Assembly (NCBI GenBank): GCA_017554605.1
Contig: JAFZIA010000079.1
Location: forward strand, 1 to 53,867
Direction of reading: 5' to 3'
Source: Bacteroidaceae bacterium
GTDB taxonomy: Bacteria; Bacteroidota; Bacteroidia; Bacteroidales; Bacteroidaceae
DNA: 53,867 nt
Positions 8,273 through 17,588 of the stretch are shown piece after piece. The notes beneath the pieces were generated by a model. The model was not told the origin of the DNA. It saw only the letters and a program-made list of their open reading frames with translations, and made no database searches. The first letter of the stretch is position 1; each line of letters starts with the position of its first letter. The position numbers were made by a program, and so were the translations under genes.

Positions 8273-10102
8273 TTAGATTTTCTCTTTCAAATTTTCGAGT
8301 ACTATTCCGGCTTTAGCTTTTCCTATTATTGCTGCTACTTCCTCAATGCTTGCCTCGCGTATCCTCTTTACACTCTTGAAGTGTTTGAGGAGCGCTTGCT
8401 TGCTCTTTTCTCCTATTCCCTTTATAGTATCCAGTTCCGATGCTGTTTGACGCTTGCTGCGCACGTCACGGTGGAATGTAATGGCAAAGCGGTGTACCTC
8501 GTCCTGTATCTGTGTCATCAGACGGAAGAGTGCAGTGTGTTGCTTGAGTCCTATGCTCTGTCCCGTGCTGCCAATTATAAGTTCAGAGGTGCGGTGTTTG
8601 CCGTCCTTTACAAGTCCGACTATGGGTATATTAAGGTGCAATTCGTCCTCGGTTACGCTGCGTATGGCTTCAATCTGTCCTTTTCCGCCGTCGGCTATAA
8701 TAAGGTTGGGTAGGGTAGTGCCCTCGGCTATAGAACGGGTGTAACGGCGGCGCACAACCTCGCGCATCGAGGCGTAGTCGTCGGCTCCCGTAACGGTTTT
8801 TATCGTGTATTTCCTATAATCCTTTTTCGATGGCTTGAGCTTTACAAAAACCACACAGGCAGCAACTGCATCATCGCCCTGCAGGTTTGAGTTATCGAAA
8901 CTCTCAATTACAATAGGCAGTTTTTCGAGGTGCAGTGCCTCTTGTATTTCTTTCATCAAGCGTACCGATTTTTGTTCGGGGTTGAGCTTCTCTTCCTGTT
9001 TTAATCGGTCGGCGCGGTACTGCTTCACATTGAGTTTTGACAGCGAAAGAAGATGCGCTTTTTCGCCTCTTTGCGGCAGTGTGAGCGTCACTCCCTGGAG
9101 CGGAATTTCCATCTCGAATGGAATTATTATTTCGGGTGCATTGCTCCCGAAACGCTCGCGCATTTCAACTATTGCAAGTGATAAAAGTTCCTCGTCGCTC
9201 TCGTCGAGTCGCTTCTTGTACTCCAATGTGAAGGCTTGGTTTATGCAGCCATTAGTGATGTGTAGAAAGTTTATGAACGCGCTCTTTTCGTCACTCTCGA
9301 TACTGAATACATCGAGGTTGTTAAGTGACGAACTTACCACCTCGCTGCGTGTCCTGAAGTTCTCTATAAGCTCGTAGCGTTCCTTTATTTTCTGAGCATC
9401 TTCGAAGCGTAGCTCTGCTGCGGCGCTTCTCATTTCGGTAATCAAGGTCTCCTGTAGTGGGCGTATGTTTCCGCGTAGAATAGCTGTTATTTCCTCTATC
9501 TGTTTGTGGTATTCCTGATGCGAAATACAGCCTATGCAGGGGGCGCTGCAGTTGTTTATCTGATGCTCAAGGCAGGCGCTGAATTTCCCTTCGCGTACAG
9601 TTTCGGGGGTTATCTTTAGTGTGCAGGTACGTAGCGGATAAAGTTCTTTTATGAGCTTAAGCAGTGCGTTGAGTGCTGTTGCATTTGTGTAAGGACCAAA
9701 GTATTTTCCTGCGCCAGGCACAATCTGCCGTGTCTTGAATAGCTTGGGAAAATAGTCATTCGTGATGCAGATTGAGGGGTATGTTTTGTCGTCTTTTAGT
9801 AGAACATTGTAGCGAGGCTTATGCTGTTTTATGAGATTATTCTCAAGCAACAGTGCATCGGCCTCGCTGTTTACTACAATGTATCTTATATCGCAAATTT
9901 TGGATACAAGAAGTTTTGTCTTCAGTGTTTGCTGTTCTTTATTGAAGTAAGAGGATACGCGTCGCTTAAGGTTCTTTGCTTTTCCAACATATATTATAGT
10001 GCTACCCTCGTCGAGATATTGGTAGCAACCAGGCGACTCGGGCAGATTGTTGACGATACCTTTAAGGTATTGTTCCTTCTCTTTGCGTTCCTCTTTTTTC
10101 AT
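8273..10102 (-). CDS. uvrC: Excinuclease ABC subunit C
   Basis: UvrC makes both incisions around bulky DNA lesions after UvrAB damage recognition. The 609-residue protein has an N-terminal GIY-YIG nuclease domain (YLDEGSTIIYVGKAKNLKRR, about residues 25-45), a cysteine-containing region around CLEHQINNCSAPCIG, a UVR motif, the RNase H-like nuclease with SFDNSNLQGDDAVAA, and a C-terminal helix-hairpin-helix (IKGIGEKSKQALLKHF). Its start codon overlaps the apt stop codon by one base (TAATG), which points to translational coupling. Confidence 0.97.
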   Translation of the reverse strand: MKKEERKEKEQYLKGIVNNLPESPGCYQYLDEGSTIIYVGKAKNLKRRVSSYFNKEQQTLKTKLLVSKICDIRYIVVNSEADALLLENNLIKQHKPRYNVLLKDDKTYPSICITNDYFPKLFKTRQIVPGAGKYFGPYTNATALNALLKLIKELYPLRTCTLKITPETVREGKFSACLEHQINNCSAPCIGCISHQEYHKQIEEITAILRGNIRPLQETLITEMRSAAAELRFEDAQKIKERYELIENFRTRSEVVSSSLNNLDVFSIESDEKSAFINFLHITNGCINQAFTLEYKKRLDESDEELLSLAIVEMRERFGSNAPEIIIPFEMEIPLQGVTLTLPQRGEKAHLLSLSKLNVKQYRADRLKQEEKLNPEQKSVRLMKEIQEALHLEKLPIVIESFDNSNLQGDDAVAACVVFVKLKPSKKDYRKYTIKTVTGADDYASMREVVRRRYTRSIAEGTTLPNLIIADGGKGQIEAIRSVTEDELHLNIPIVGLVKDGKHRTSELIIGSTGQSIGLKQHTALFRLMTQIQDEVHRFAITFHRDVRSKRQTASELDTIKGIGEKSKQALLKHFKSVKRIREASIEEVAAIIGKAKAGIVLENLKEKI

Positions 10103-10635
10103 TATGCTCCCTCTACAAACAGCAGTGATTTTACATCGGCTTCCTCGGGGAATATCTCGCGTCCCTTAAGGTCTTCGAGCTCTATTAGGAAGTTTATCAT
10201 AACCTTCTTGGGATTGAGCTTTTTTACCAGATTATACGCTGCGAGCATAGTACCACCGGTTGCCAATAGGTCGTCGTGAATTAGAACCACGTCGTTCTCG
10301 TCTATGGAGTCCTTGTGTATTTCTATTGTATCAGTTCCGTACTCTTTGCTGTAACTCTCGCTTATAGTCTCGGCAGGTAGTTTGCCTGGCTTGCGAATGG
10401 GTACGAATCCTGCGTTGAGTCTAAGAGCAAGTGCTGCGCCCAGTACAAATCCGCGCGACTCAATTCCCACTACTTTGGTAATGCCGCAATCCTTGTAAAG
10501 CTCGTAAAGTGCATCGTCCAGCTCTTTCAGGCATTCGGGCTTCTTGAATAGTGAGGTCACGTCCTTGAACTGTATTCCCGGTATAGGAAAGTCGGGAATG
10601 TTTCTAAGATTCTTCAGTAATAACTCCTTGTTCAT
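10102..10635 (-). CDS. apt: Adenine phosphoribosyltransferase
   Basis: Apt converts adenine and PRPP to AMP in purine salvage. The 177-residue protein shows the type I PRTase fold: IPDFPIPGIQFKDVT near the N-terminus, GIESRGFVLGAALA, the adenine-pocket region IRKPGKLPAETISESY, and the PRPP loop VLIHDDLLATGGTM at about 123-136. It lies downstream of mnmG and overlaps uvrC by one base. The 60-bp gap before it contains the parS-like palindrome. Confidence 0.97.
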   Translation of the reverse strand: MNKELLLKNLRNIPDFPIPGIQFKDVTSLFKKPECLKELDDALYELYKDCGITKVVGIESRGFVLGAALALRLNAGFVPIRKPGKLPAETISESYSKEYGTDTIEIHKDSIDENDVVLIHDDLLATGGTMLAAYNLVKKLNPKKVMINFLIELEDLKGREIFPEEADVKSLLFVEGA

Positions 10636-10673
10636 TGTTGTATGTTTTTAGCTTTATATTCTGTAATCCTGTG

Positions 10674-10691
10674 TTGTTCCACGTGGAACAA
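10674..10691. promoter_or_regulatory. parS-like centromere palindrome
   Basis: The perfect 18-bp palindrome TTGTTCCACGTGGAACAA contains the 16-mer TGTTCCACGTGGAACA. This equals the ParB-binding parS consensus (TGTTNCACGTGNAACA) known from many bacterial chromosomes. It lies in the 60-bp gap between mnmG and apt and is the only match seen in the window. A chance exact match to a 16-mer with two free positions is very unlikely in 54 kb. It has no T-run and is not a terminator. Confidence 0.85.
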
Positions 10692-10695
10692 TTGA

Positions 10696-12567
10696 CTATC
10701 TTTTCACAAGTATAAGCAATACGTTTATGTCGCTTGGCGATACACCGGGTATGCGGCTTGCTTGTGCCAATGTCTCGGGTTGAATGGCTGTGAGCTTCTG
10801 TCGGGCCTCGGTAGAGAGCGACTCTATGCTGTTGTAGTCGAAGCGACCTTTTATGCGGATATTCTCCATTCGCTGCATCTTTTGTGCAAGCTCGCGCTCG
10901 CGCTCAATGTATCCGCTGTATTTAATTTCAATCTCGGTGGCCTCGGTAATCTCGTCGCGCCACTCGCCCAATCTCGACAGACGGTTTTCCAATGGAGCAA
11001 TATATTTTGCTATGTTCTCTATTGTAACCTGCGGACGTTCTATTATAGATGAGAGCTTGCAGCCGCGGGCGAGTGGAGTAGTGCCCAGTTGTTCGAGTCC
11101 TTCGTTTATGAGGTTTGCCTTTACCGAAAAATTTTCGATAAATTCGGTTAGTTCCGATATTAGCTTGCGTTTTTTGCAATAACGATTATATCGTTCTTCG
11201 GTAGCAAGACCAATGTTGTATGCACGCTCGGTGAGTCGTGCGTCGGCATTGTCGGCTCTCAATAGTATGCGGTATTCGGCGCGCGAGGTGAACATTCTGT
11301 ACGGTTCGTCTACGCCTTTTGTTACAAGGTCGTCGATGAGTACTCCTATGTACGCTTCGTCGCGACGCAGAATAAATTCCTCTTTCCCGTCTATCTTGAG
11401 TGCGGCGTTTATGCCCGCCACCAAACCTTGTCCTGCGGCCTCTTCGTATCCTGTTGTTCCGTTTACCTGTCCTGCAAAATATAGTCCTTCGACAATTTTC
11501 GATTCAAGGGTGTGTCGCAGTTGTGTGGGGTCGAAATAGTCGTACTCTATTGCGTATCCAGGCCGGTAGGCAACGGCGTCTTTCAGTGCCGGAATCTTGC
11601 GCAGTGCATTGAGCTGAATTTCCATTGGCAGCGACGAGGAAAATCCGTTTACATAAATCTCTTGTGTCGTCTCGCCCTCGGGTTCCAGGAAAAGCAAGTG
11701 TCTGTCACGCTCGGCAAAGGTTACGATTTTTGTCTCTATGCTCGGGCAGTAGCGCGGACCGATGCTTTGTATCTGTCCGTTGTAAAGTGGCGACTCGTCT
11801 AACCCGTCGCTCAGTATTTTGTGCACTTCGGGGTTGGTGTAGCACGCCCAACACGGGTTTTGCTTTAGATTGCGCTCGGTTCTTGTATATGAAAAAGCGT
11901 GAAAATCGTTGTCACCTTGTTGAATATCAGTGAGTTGAATGTTTATACTGCGCTTGTCTAACCTCACAGGAGTACCAGTTTTCATACGTCCCACTGTAAT
12001 ACCGTGCATTTTTATTGATTCTGTGAGCCCTTTGGCTGCAGGTTCGGCAATTCTTCCTCCCTCTATCTGTACTTTGCCAATGTGCATAAGGCCGTTGAGG
12101 AATGTGCCTGCTGTTATTACAATGCTCTTGGCGCGGAACTCGGCTCCGAGCTGTGTCTTTACTCCAACGGCACGTCCGCCCTCCACAATGAGCTCCGTTG
12201 CGCAGTCCTGCCACATATTCAGGTTGGGGATATTCTCCAGAATCTCTCTCCAGTAGATGCTGAACTTTACTCTGTCGCACTGTGCTCTTGGACTCCACAT
12301 TGCAGGACCTTTGGAACGGTTGAGCATACGGAACTGTATCGATGCCTTGTCGGTGACAATCCCCATATATCCTCCCATTGCGTCAATCTCCCGTACAATC
12401 TGTCCTTTTGCAATGCCTCCAATCGCCGGGTTACAGCTCATCTGTGCAATCTTGTTCATATCCATTGTCATCAGACAGGTCTTTTTTCCAAGGTTTGCTG
12501 CTGCTGCGGCTGCCTCGCAACCTGCGTGGCCGGCGCCAATAACTAAAATGTCGTATTCGAATTTCAC
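10696..12567 (-). CDS. mnmG: tRNA uridine-5-carboxymethylaminomethyl modification enzyme MnmG
   Basis: MnmG (GidA) works with MnmE to modify the wobble uridine of several tRNAs, using FAD. The Rossmann motif [10 protein letters not shown] comes right after the start, followed by [21 protein letters not shown] and the conserved [11 protein letters not shown]. The frame extends to a TTG at 12576, but the GTG at 12567 gives the family N-terminus [16 protein letters not shown], so that start is preferred (623 residues). A good promoter lies at 12610-12640. It heads the run leading to deoC and lies beside the parS-like site. Confidence 0.95.
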   Translation of the reverse strand: MKFEYDILVIGAGHAGCEAAAAAANLGKKTCLMTMDMNKIAQMSCNPAIGGIAKGQIVREIDAMGGYMGIVTDKASIQFRMLNRSKGPAMWSPRAQCDRVKFSIYWREILENIPNLNMWQDCATELIVEGGRAVGVKTQLGAEFRAKSIVITAGTFLNGLMHIGKVQIEGGRIAEPAAKGLTESIKMHGITVGRMKTGTPVRLDKRSINIQLTDIQQGDNDFHAFSYTRTERNLKQNPCWACYTNPEVHKILSDGLDESPLYNGQIQSIGPRYCPSIETKIVTFAERDRHLLFLEPEGETTQEIYVNGFSSSLPMEIQLNALRKIPALKDAVAYRPGYAIEYDYFDPTQLRHTLESKIVEGLYFAGQVNGTTGYEEAAGQGLVAGINAALKIDGKEEFILRRDEAYIGVLIDDLVTKGVDEPYRMFTSRAEYRILLRADNADARLTERAYNIGLATEERYNRYCKKRKLISELTEFIENFSVKANLINEGLEQLGTTPLARGCKLSSIIERPQVTIENIAKYIAPLENRLSRLGEWRDEITEATEIEIKYSGYIERERELAQKMQRMENIRIKGRFDYNSIESLSTEARQKLTAIQPETLAQASRIPGVSPSDINVLLILVKR

Positions 12568-12609
12568 TTGTAACAAATTTTACAGGGTACAATACCCCAA
12601 TAACGCATA

Positions 12610-12641
12610 CAAAATTAATATATCTTGTTGGTATTAACAAG
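12610..12641 (-). promoter_or_regulatory. mnmG promoter with overlapping inverted repeat
   Basis: On the minus strand TAATTTTG (12617-12610) fits TAnnTTTG exactly, and a TTG lies 20 bp upstream (12640-12638). Between and over them sits the inverted repeat CTTGTT-GGTATT-AACAAG (12624-12641), a possible operator. The start codon is about 45 bp downstream. Confidence 0.6.
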
Positions 12642-12731
12642 TTGAGGATTTTATTTTTCTTCGGCGCTGTTGGGGTGGTGCGAGGGAACGGTTGTGTGTC
12701 TGTTTTTCTTTTCGGAAAGAGGGGGTAAAAA

Positions 12732-12761
12732 AGTCAGTGAGCGGCGTGCCGCTCACTGACT
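12732..12761 (-). terminator. Terminator downstream of CotH-type gene
   Basis: A perfect 14-bp stem, AGTCAGTGAGCGGC with its complement, has a 2-base loop. On the minus strand it is followed by TTTTTTACCCCC. It lies 38 bp past the stop codon of the large secreted protein. Confidence 0.85.
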
Positions 12762-12799
12762 GACAAGGCTCGTTTATAAGCCGTTTCGAGGCTTTTGAA

Positions 12800-15700
12800 C
12801 TACTTTATAAATACTTTCCTTCCGTTTACAATGTAAATGCCTCTGATGAGCTTTCTGCGCTCTGTTATGCGCTGTCCCTTGAGGTTGTACACTTCGTTGT
12901 TCTCGAGGTCTATTTCTATACTGTCGATACCTGTTGTGTCGATTATGTAGCTGCCCGAGATTGTAATGTCCTCGGCGGGCATTGTTGCGGGAACGTCGCT
13001 CCAGCCGCTGAATATGTAGCCGCTCTTTTCGGGAGGAGTGGGCAGTGTGATTTCTGCACCAAATTCAACGGTTATCGTGTCGTAGAGCTCTCCGTCAATT
13101 ACAAAGGTAACGGTGTAGCTGTTTACGCTGAACGAGCCTGTGACGGTTACGTCGTGTGCGGGCATTGTTGCGGGAATGTCGCTCCAGCCGCTGAATGTGT
13201 GTCCCTCCTTCGCCGGCTCATCAATGGGAACGATTGTATCTCCGTATGCCACGCTCTTAGTGTTGTAAACCTCTCCGTCCACGATGTATGTGAGGGTGTA
13301 GCTGTTTACGCTGAACGAGCCTGTAACTGTTACGTCGTGTGCAGGCATTGTTGCAGGAATGTCGCTCCAGCCACTGAATGTGTGTCCCTCCTTCGCCGGC
13401 TCATCAATGGGAACGATTGTATCTCCGTATGCCACGCTCTTAGTGTCGTAAACCTCTCCGTCCACAATGTATGTGAGGGTGTAGCTGTTTACGCTGAACG
13501 AGCCTGTGACTGTTACGTCGTGTGCGGGCATTGTTGCGGGAATGTCGCTCCAGCCACTGAATGTGTGTCCCTCCTTCGTAGGCTCTTCAATGGGCACAAT
13601 CTCCTCTCCGTAAGCCACGCTCATAGTTTCGTAGAGCTCTCCGTCTACAAAATATGTCAGATTGTAAAGGACAGGCTCATCGCCAAAGCCAAAGTTAACC
13701 TTGTATCCGTCGATGCGCTGCTCTGTATTTTCGTTGTCTACGGCAAGGATATTCATAAATTCTATGCAGCAGTCATCGGCAGGAATAATCTCCTCGGTGT
13801 AGAGCGACAGGTTTGCAGCCACTCCTTCCGGTGTGAAATTGCTCCCGTCGGTACTGTAGATTAATATGCGGTATGTATCCTCTCCAGTCTGGGTATAATA
13901 GAACTCCTTACCCTCGACAGCGCTGCCAGGTGTTGCGTCGGTGAGCAGCATTCCCAACGGAACTTTTACGTCCATCTGCATTGCATTGTGGCTGCTGCCT
14001 GTTGCGGTGTATGTTACAGGCAGTGTGACGTTGTCCTCTGTTTCCATCTTGAATGCAGGGGCATATATGGTTGCCTCGGCAACGGGACGATTAAACACAT
14101 ACGCGGGGTCGGTCTCTTCTGTCGATAATACTGCCGATGCGGTGTTTATAAGGTCGTCGCTGTCTATCGTGCCGCTGTTGTCCGTATCTGCTTTTATGCT
14201 GTTGAATGCGGGGTCGCTCTTTCCTATAAGATAGTCGGCAAGGAGGGCAACGTCGTGCACTGTGAGTATATTGTTGCAGTCAATGTCGCCCAGCAGCGTG
14301 TATATGAGGTCGGTTATGTCATACTCCGTGAGGTTGGCAAAAATGTACTCGAAGCGTCCCTGCATCCACGTCTGCATCTGTTCTATCTTCTGCCCGTATG
14401 TGCTTCCGTCATTCCAAATGGTTGCGTTGTGCTCCAGTGACGATTGTGCAAACTGATAGTAGTCGTTTATGTACTCTACAATCTCTTTTATGTGGTTGTT
14501 GTCGTTGAATTCCTTCCATACTTTATAATAGTAACGCTGGAATTCCTTGTCGAGCATCAATTGCCTGAAGAACGATTTTCCGCTGCCCGATGGCATACCG
14601 TTGGAGAAATAATCGGCCTTACAGTCTCTATAGAAATATTGTCCAGAGCCCTCGTATCCAAATGCCCAGTCGAAGTCCCACAGTGGACCGAGTATGATTT
14701 TCGACTCGTCCGAGGTCACGTCCTCGCGCCACAGATAGGTGCTCTTGGGGTGTCCGAGCTCCTGGTTCATCACAAGCTCGTTCACAAGCATAAAGCGTGC
14801 GGCTGCTTCGAGGTCTATCTTAGAACTTATGTCACCGCCGTTGTACAAGAGTGAGTCGAGCTCGTTGAAATCGGCTTTTATGGTTGCGAATTTTTCGTTG
14901 GCTGTCGGGGTGTCATAGTCGAGCAGGTCGGGTTCCTTTACGTTGACAGGAAGATTATAGTATGTCGACCTGAAGCGATAATCCTCGTCGTAATAACTGT
15001 CGAGCTCGAGCATATATCCTAAGCCCGAATCCTCGTCAATATCTACACTGTTGTTGCTGAATCCTATGTGCTCGGTGAACATATAGTTGCCTTTGTACTC
15101 TCCGTTTATATATAGTTCTACAGGTATAATATGATTGGTGTACGGAACTTCGGCAAGCTGGCCTACCTTCATTGCTACGGCATTTGCCATCATCGCTCCG
15201 GTCTGCGCGTTTGCAAGAAGCACCCAGCTCTTTCCCTTTGTCAGTCCAAACGGTTTCACCTTCTTGTCGAACTTCAGGCGGTAGGGCTTTTTGCTGTAGC
15301 CCCACGTGGTGTTTCCGCGTCCCTTAATATGTACCGAATCCACAAAATCGTCGTACATTCCGTAGCCCGTTATCCTGAAATTGGCGCTCAGATAATACTC
15401 CTTGCTTGTTACCGAAAGTCCGTTTTCAATGTCAATGTCTATGCGTGGAACATTGCCTTTGTCGGCGAGCCAATTGGTGTTTATGGTGTATATCCTGCCG
15501 AAAGGAATCTTTACATTCCTGTAAACAGCGTCCTGTACCTTTACGGCCTCGCCGTTGCCTGGCACAACATTGTACAGGCGGAACTCGGCAAATACCATAT
15601 GGTTGTTGCGGTGCTCGCTTGCCGTCTGTTCCAGTTTAAGGTAGCTGTAGCTCTTGCCGAGCTCTATTGAGGGCGATGTATATTCGGCTCCGGCGGGGTC

Positions 15701-17149
15701 GAGCGGCAGTCCGTCATCGGTGGAACTGAAGCTCCGTATAAGCTCCCACGAATAGTTGTCGTTGCTTGCGTAGAGGTTGAGCTGCATAGGGCTGTAGTTT
15801 CCTGTGGTGCGTGTCATATAGTAGAATTTCACTATCTCCACAGGGCTGTCGAGCGCAATTGTTATATATGGCATTACCGATGCATCGTAGGCCGAGCCGT
15901 ATACAGTGTGGAACACCGTCGAGGGGTTGCCGTCGAGCATATTCCTAAGGTGGTCACCCACCTGCGAGGGCTTGTTCGTGTAGAGCATATCCTCGGTGAG
16001 CGCAATCTCGTCTATTCCATCTTCTCCGTATTCCCATTTCTCGTCCTGTACCTTTACGTTCTTTATTACGTTGTATCCGGGGTAGGTGACAGCATATTTA
16101 ACGGGAGCATCGAAGCGGTTGCGTGTCTCCTTGCTCACCTGTTGCTTCTTGCCCACGTATGCAACGGCCCTGCTGTCGCTCAACTGAAAGCTCGCTGTAA
16201 GATGTTTTCCTATAGCATTCACGTCGAAGCTCATATTCTCGGTTACAGTGTCGGCTTCAATGTCCACGTTCAGGTTCGGGTTGTATTTGTTGTTGAATTT
16301 GTACGAGGTCATATAAGGCAATTGGGGAGGCTCACTCCCATAGTGCTTGTATGTTCCCTGTCTGTATTCTATGCTGTCGCCCGACCCCAACGGAACAACG
16401 AGTGTACCGTCTGCTACGCTATATTCGCCCGACAGCGACTCAAGGGGATAGGCGTCTATGCCACCGTCGGCAAGGGTAACAAAGAGGCATTCTGTGGTAA
16501 GAATATCTACGGGAGTGTAGTCTATATCTCCTTCAAACTCCTCTTCGTTGTCTTGATTGTTGTTACTTTGGTTGTTGTCGCTGTCTGTTACGGCATTTTT
16601 GTCGTATGCAGTACCACTGGCTGTTATTGCAATTGAGGTGGGGTAGATGTTGAGGTTACGAGTCCTATACGAGAAACTGAACGACGATACGTTCCTCTGA
16701 AAATCGACATCTATATAAACCTCGCTGTCGTTGTCTATAATCGCATCTTTCCACACCGAGTGATAATAAGTTGTGTAGATGTTGTCGTACAGTCCGCTTA
16801 AAGAACCTTCGGTCGATTCAATGGAATTACAGTCGATATTCTCCACGCTGTACGTTATTTCGTTACCCTCGGCATCGAAAAAATGGAGTTCCGAGAGGGC
16901 AACCATACAAAAACCATTGTGCAGCACTTGGTAATCCGACTCGAGGAATGTGAGCCTTATACCTTTTACGTCTGTATCTGGTGAATATAGTGGCGACTCC
17001 CACACATACTGGCTGACGGTTGTATAATCGATATTCCCTGGCATTCCTTCCTTGACGATATAAGGAAAGGATATTTGCTGTTGGGCACACAAAGGCGTTG
17101 CAATAATTGCGATTATTGCAAGCAGCAGGGCGGAGATGATGCGTTTCAT
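12800..17149 (-). CDS. Large secreted CotH-family protein with dockerin and InlB-type repeats
   Basis: A 1449-residue surface or secreted protein. Order from the N-terminus: signal peptide (MKRIISALLLAIIAIIATPLCA, cut before QQQ); an uncharacterised region; an F5/8-type discoidin-like domain (about 376-530); a CotH kinase-like domain (about 573-940, with IKGRGNTTWGYSKKPYRLKF and LWDFDWAFGYEG); a dockerin-like Ca-binding pair (GDIDCNNILTVHDVALL and ADTDNSGTIDSDDL, about 953-1010); a cohesin-like beta domain (about 1025-1150); four 61-residue InlB/List-Bact repeats with GHTFSGWSDIPATMPAHDVT (about 1156-1401); and the sorting tail GIYIVNGRKVFIK. The frame is open to 17194; the ATG at 17149 starts the signal peptide. 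CotH folds in other bacteria are atypical protein kinases. Here the substrate is unknown. It is monocistronic. Confidence 0.88.
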   Translation of the reverse strand: MKRIISALLLAIIAIIATPLCAQQQISFPYIVKEGMPGNIDYTTVSQYVWESPLYSPDTDVKGIRLTFLESDYQVLHNGFCMVALSELHFFDAEGNEITYSVENIDCNSIESTEGSLSGLYDNIYTTYYHSVWKDAIIDNDSEVYIDVDFQRNVSSFSFSYRTRNLNIYPTSIAITASGTAYDKNAVTDSDNNQSNNNQDNEEEFEGDIDYTPVDILTTECLFVTLADGGIDAYPLESLSGEYSVADGTLVVPLGSGDSIEYRQGTYKHYGSEPPQLPYMTSYKFNNKYNPNLNVDIEADTVTENMSFDVNAIGKHLTASFQLSDSRAVAYVGKKQQVSKETRNRFDAPVKYAVTYPGYNVIKNVKVQDEKWEYGEDGIDEIALTEDMLYTNKPSQVGDHLRNMLDGNPSTVFHTVYGSAYDASVMPYITIALDSPVEIVKFYYMTRTTGNYSPMQLNLYASNDNYSWELIRSFSSTDDGLPLDPAGAEYTSPSIELGKSYSYLKLEQTASEHRNNHMVFAEFRLYNVVPGNGEAVKVQDAVYRNVKIPFGRIYTINTNWLADKGNVPRIDIDIENGLSVTSKEYYLSANFRITGYGMYDDFVDSVHIKGRGNTTWGYSKKPYRLKFDKKVKPFGLTKGKSWVLLANAQTGAMMANAVAMKVGQLAEVPYTNHIIPVELYINGEYKGNYMFTEHIGFSNNSVDIDEDSGLGYMLELDSYYDEDYRFRSTYYNLPVNVKEPDLLDYDTPTANEKFATIKADFNELDSLLYNGGDISSKIDLEAAARFMLVNELVMNQELGHPKSTYLWREDVTSDESKIILGPLWDFDWAFGYEGSGQYFYRDCKADYFSNGMPSGSGKSFFRQLMLDKEFQRYYYKVWKEFNDNNHIKEIVEYINDYYQFAQSSLEHNATIWNDGSTYGQKIEQMQTWMQGRFEYIFANLTEYDITDLIYTLLGDIDCNNILTVHDVALLADYLIGKSDPAFNSIKADTDNSGTIDSDDLINTASAVLSTEETDPAYVFNRPVAEATIYAPAFKMETEDNVTLPVTYTATGSSHNAMQMDVKVPLGMLLTDATPGSAVEGKEFYYTQTGEDTYRILIYSTDGSNFTPEGVAANLSLYTEEIIPADDCCIEFMNILAVDNENTEQRIDGYKVNFGFGDEPVLYNLTYFVDGELYETMSVAYGEEIVPIEEPTKEGHTFSGWSDIPATMPAHDVTVTGSFSVNSYTLTYIVDGEVYDTKSVAYGDTIVPIDEPAKEGHTFSGWSDIPATMPAHDVTVTGSFSVNSYTLTYIVDGEVYNTKSVAYGDTIVPIDEPAKEGHTFSGWSDIPATMPAHDVTVTGSFSVNSYTVTFVIDGELYDTITVEFGAEITLPTPPEKSGYIFSGWSDVPATMPAEDITISGSYIIDTTGIDSIEIDLENNEVYNLKGQRITERRKLIRGIYIVNGRKVFIK
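12940..13675 (-). repeat. Four tandem 183-bp coding repeats (InlB-type)
   Basis: Four head-to-tail units of 61 codons encode the bacterial-repeat (beta-grasp) region of the CotH-type protein. The phrase GCTGTTTACGCTGAACGAGC recurs at 13118, 13301 and 13484, exactly 183 bp apart. The two middle units are about 96% identical in DNA, and the unit nearest the C-terminus is the most divergent. Confidence 0.9.
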
Positions 17150-17219
17150 AGCGCTATGTTTTAATGTTATTATACGCAGATGCTTGGTACACAATTGTGT
17201 GTCATTGTGCCTACCTTTG

Positions 17220-17227
17220 CAAATATA
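17220..17227 (-). promoter_or_regulatory. Promoter -7 element of the CotH-type gene
   Basis: TATATTTG on the minus strand matches TAnnTTTG and lies about 70 bp before the chosen start at 17149. This supports the shorter start, since the 17194 start would leave almost no leader. The leader contains the 12-bp palindrome ACACAATTGTGT (17189-17200). Confidence 0.55.
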
Positions 17228-17311
17228 TATAATAATACAGGAAACAGTTGTGATTTCTTGTTAAAAATATAGAATGACAAATACAACTTCTACAACAAGC
17301 CTGTTGCAATT

Positions 17312-17575
17312 CTATACGAACAGGTAATACATAAGTGCGAGCCCCTGTACAAGCAGTATAAGGGGAATGCCAATTGTAAATAGCTTGTGCTTTGTCTTGT
17401 GCCTGAAGAGACGCATTCCGCACAGCGCACCTATGCTGCCGCCGCACAGTGCGGTGAGCATAAGCCCTTTTTCCGAGATGCGCCAAAAGCCTTTTCGTGC
17501 CTTTAATTTGTCTGCTCCAAATAGCGCAAAGGCCAATATGTTCATCGCTGTCAGATAGTAGAAGAGTACCTGCAT
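17312..17575 (-). CDS. DUF1294 family membrane protein
   Basis: A small membrane protein of 87 residues with about three hydrophobic segments. The DUF1294 pattern is recognisable: FGADKLKARKGFWRISE, a GGSIGALCGMRLFRHKTKHK stretch and a final KLFTIGIPLIL. The frame is open to 17623, but the internal ATG at 17575 begins the hydrophobic N-terminus seen in the family, and the upstream residues overlap ybeY. With that start it follows ybeY by 13 bp. Function is unknown. Confidence 0.8.
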   Translation of the reverse strand: MQVLFYYLTAMNILAFALFGADKLKARKGFWRISEKGLMLTALCGGSIGALCGMRLFRHKTKHKLFTIGIPLILLVQGLALMYYLFV

Positions 17576-17588
17576 ACCCGCTCGTCTG

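Noticed and set aside
12940-13675. CRISPR-like regular repeats
   Set aside because: Units are 183 bp, in frame and coding, with no spacer/repeat alternation and no cas genes.
13154-13864. 236-codon frame antisense to the InlB-type repeats, with internal repeats
   Set aside because: The repeats simply reflect the 183-bp tandem units of the real gene on the other strand.
15290-15320. CCCACGTGG near 15300 as a second parS site
   Set aside because: Only the central bases match; the outer arms required by parS are absent and it lies in coding sequence.
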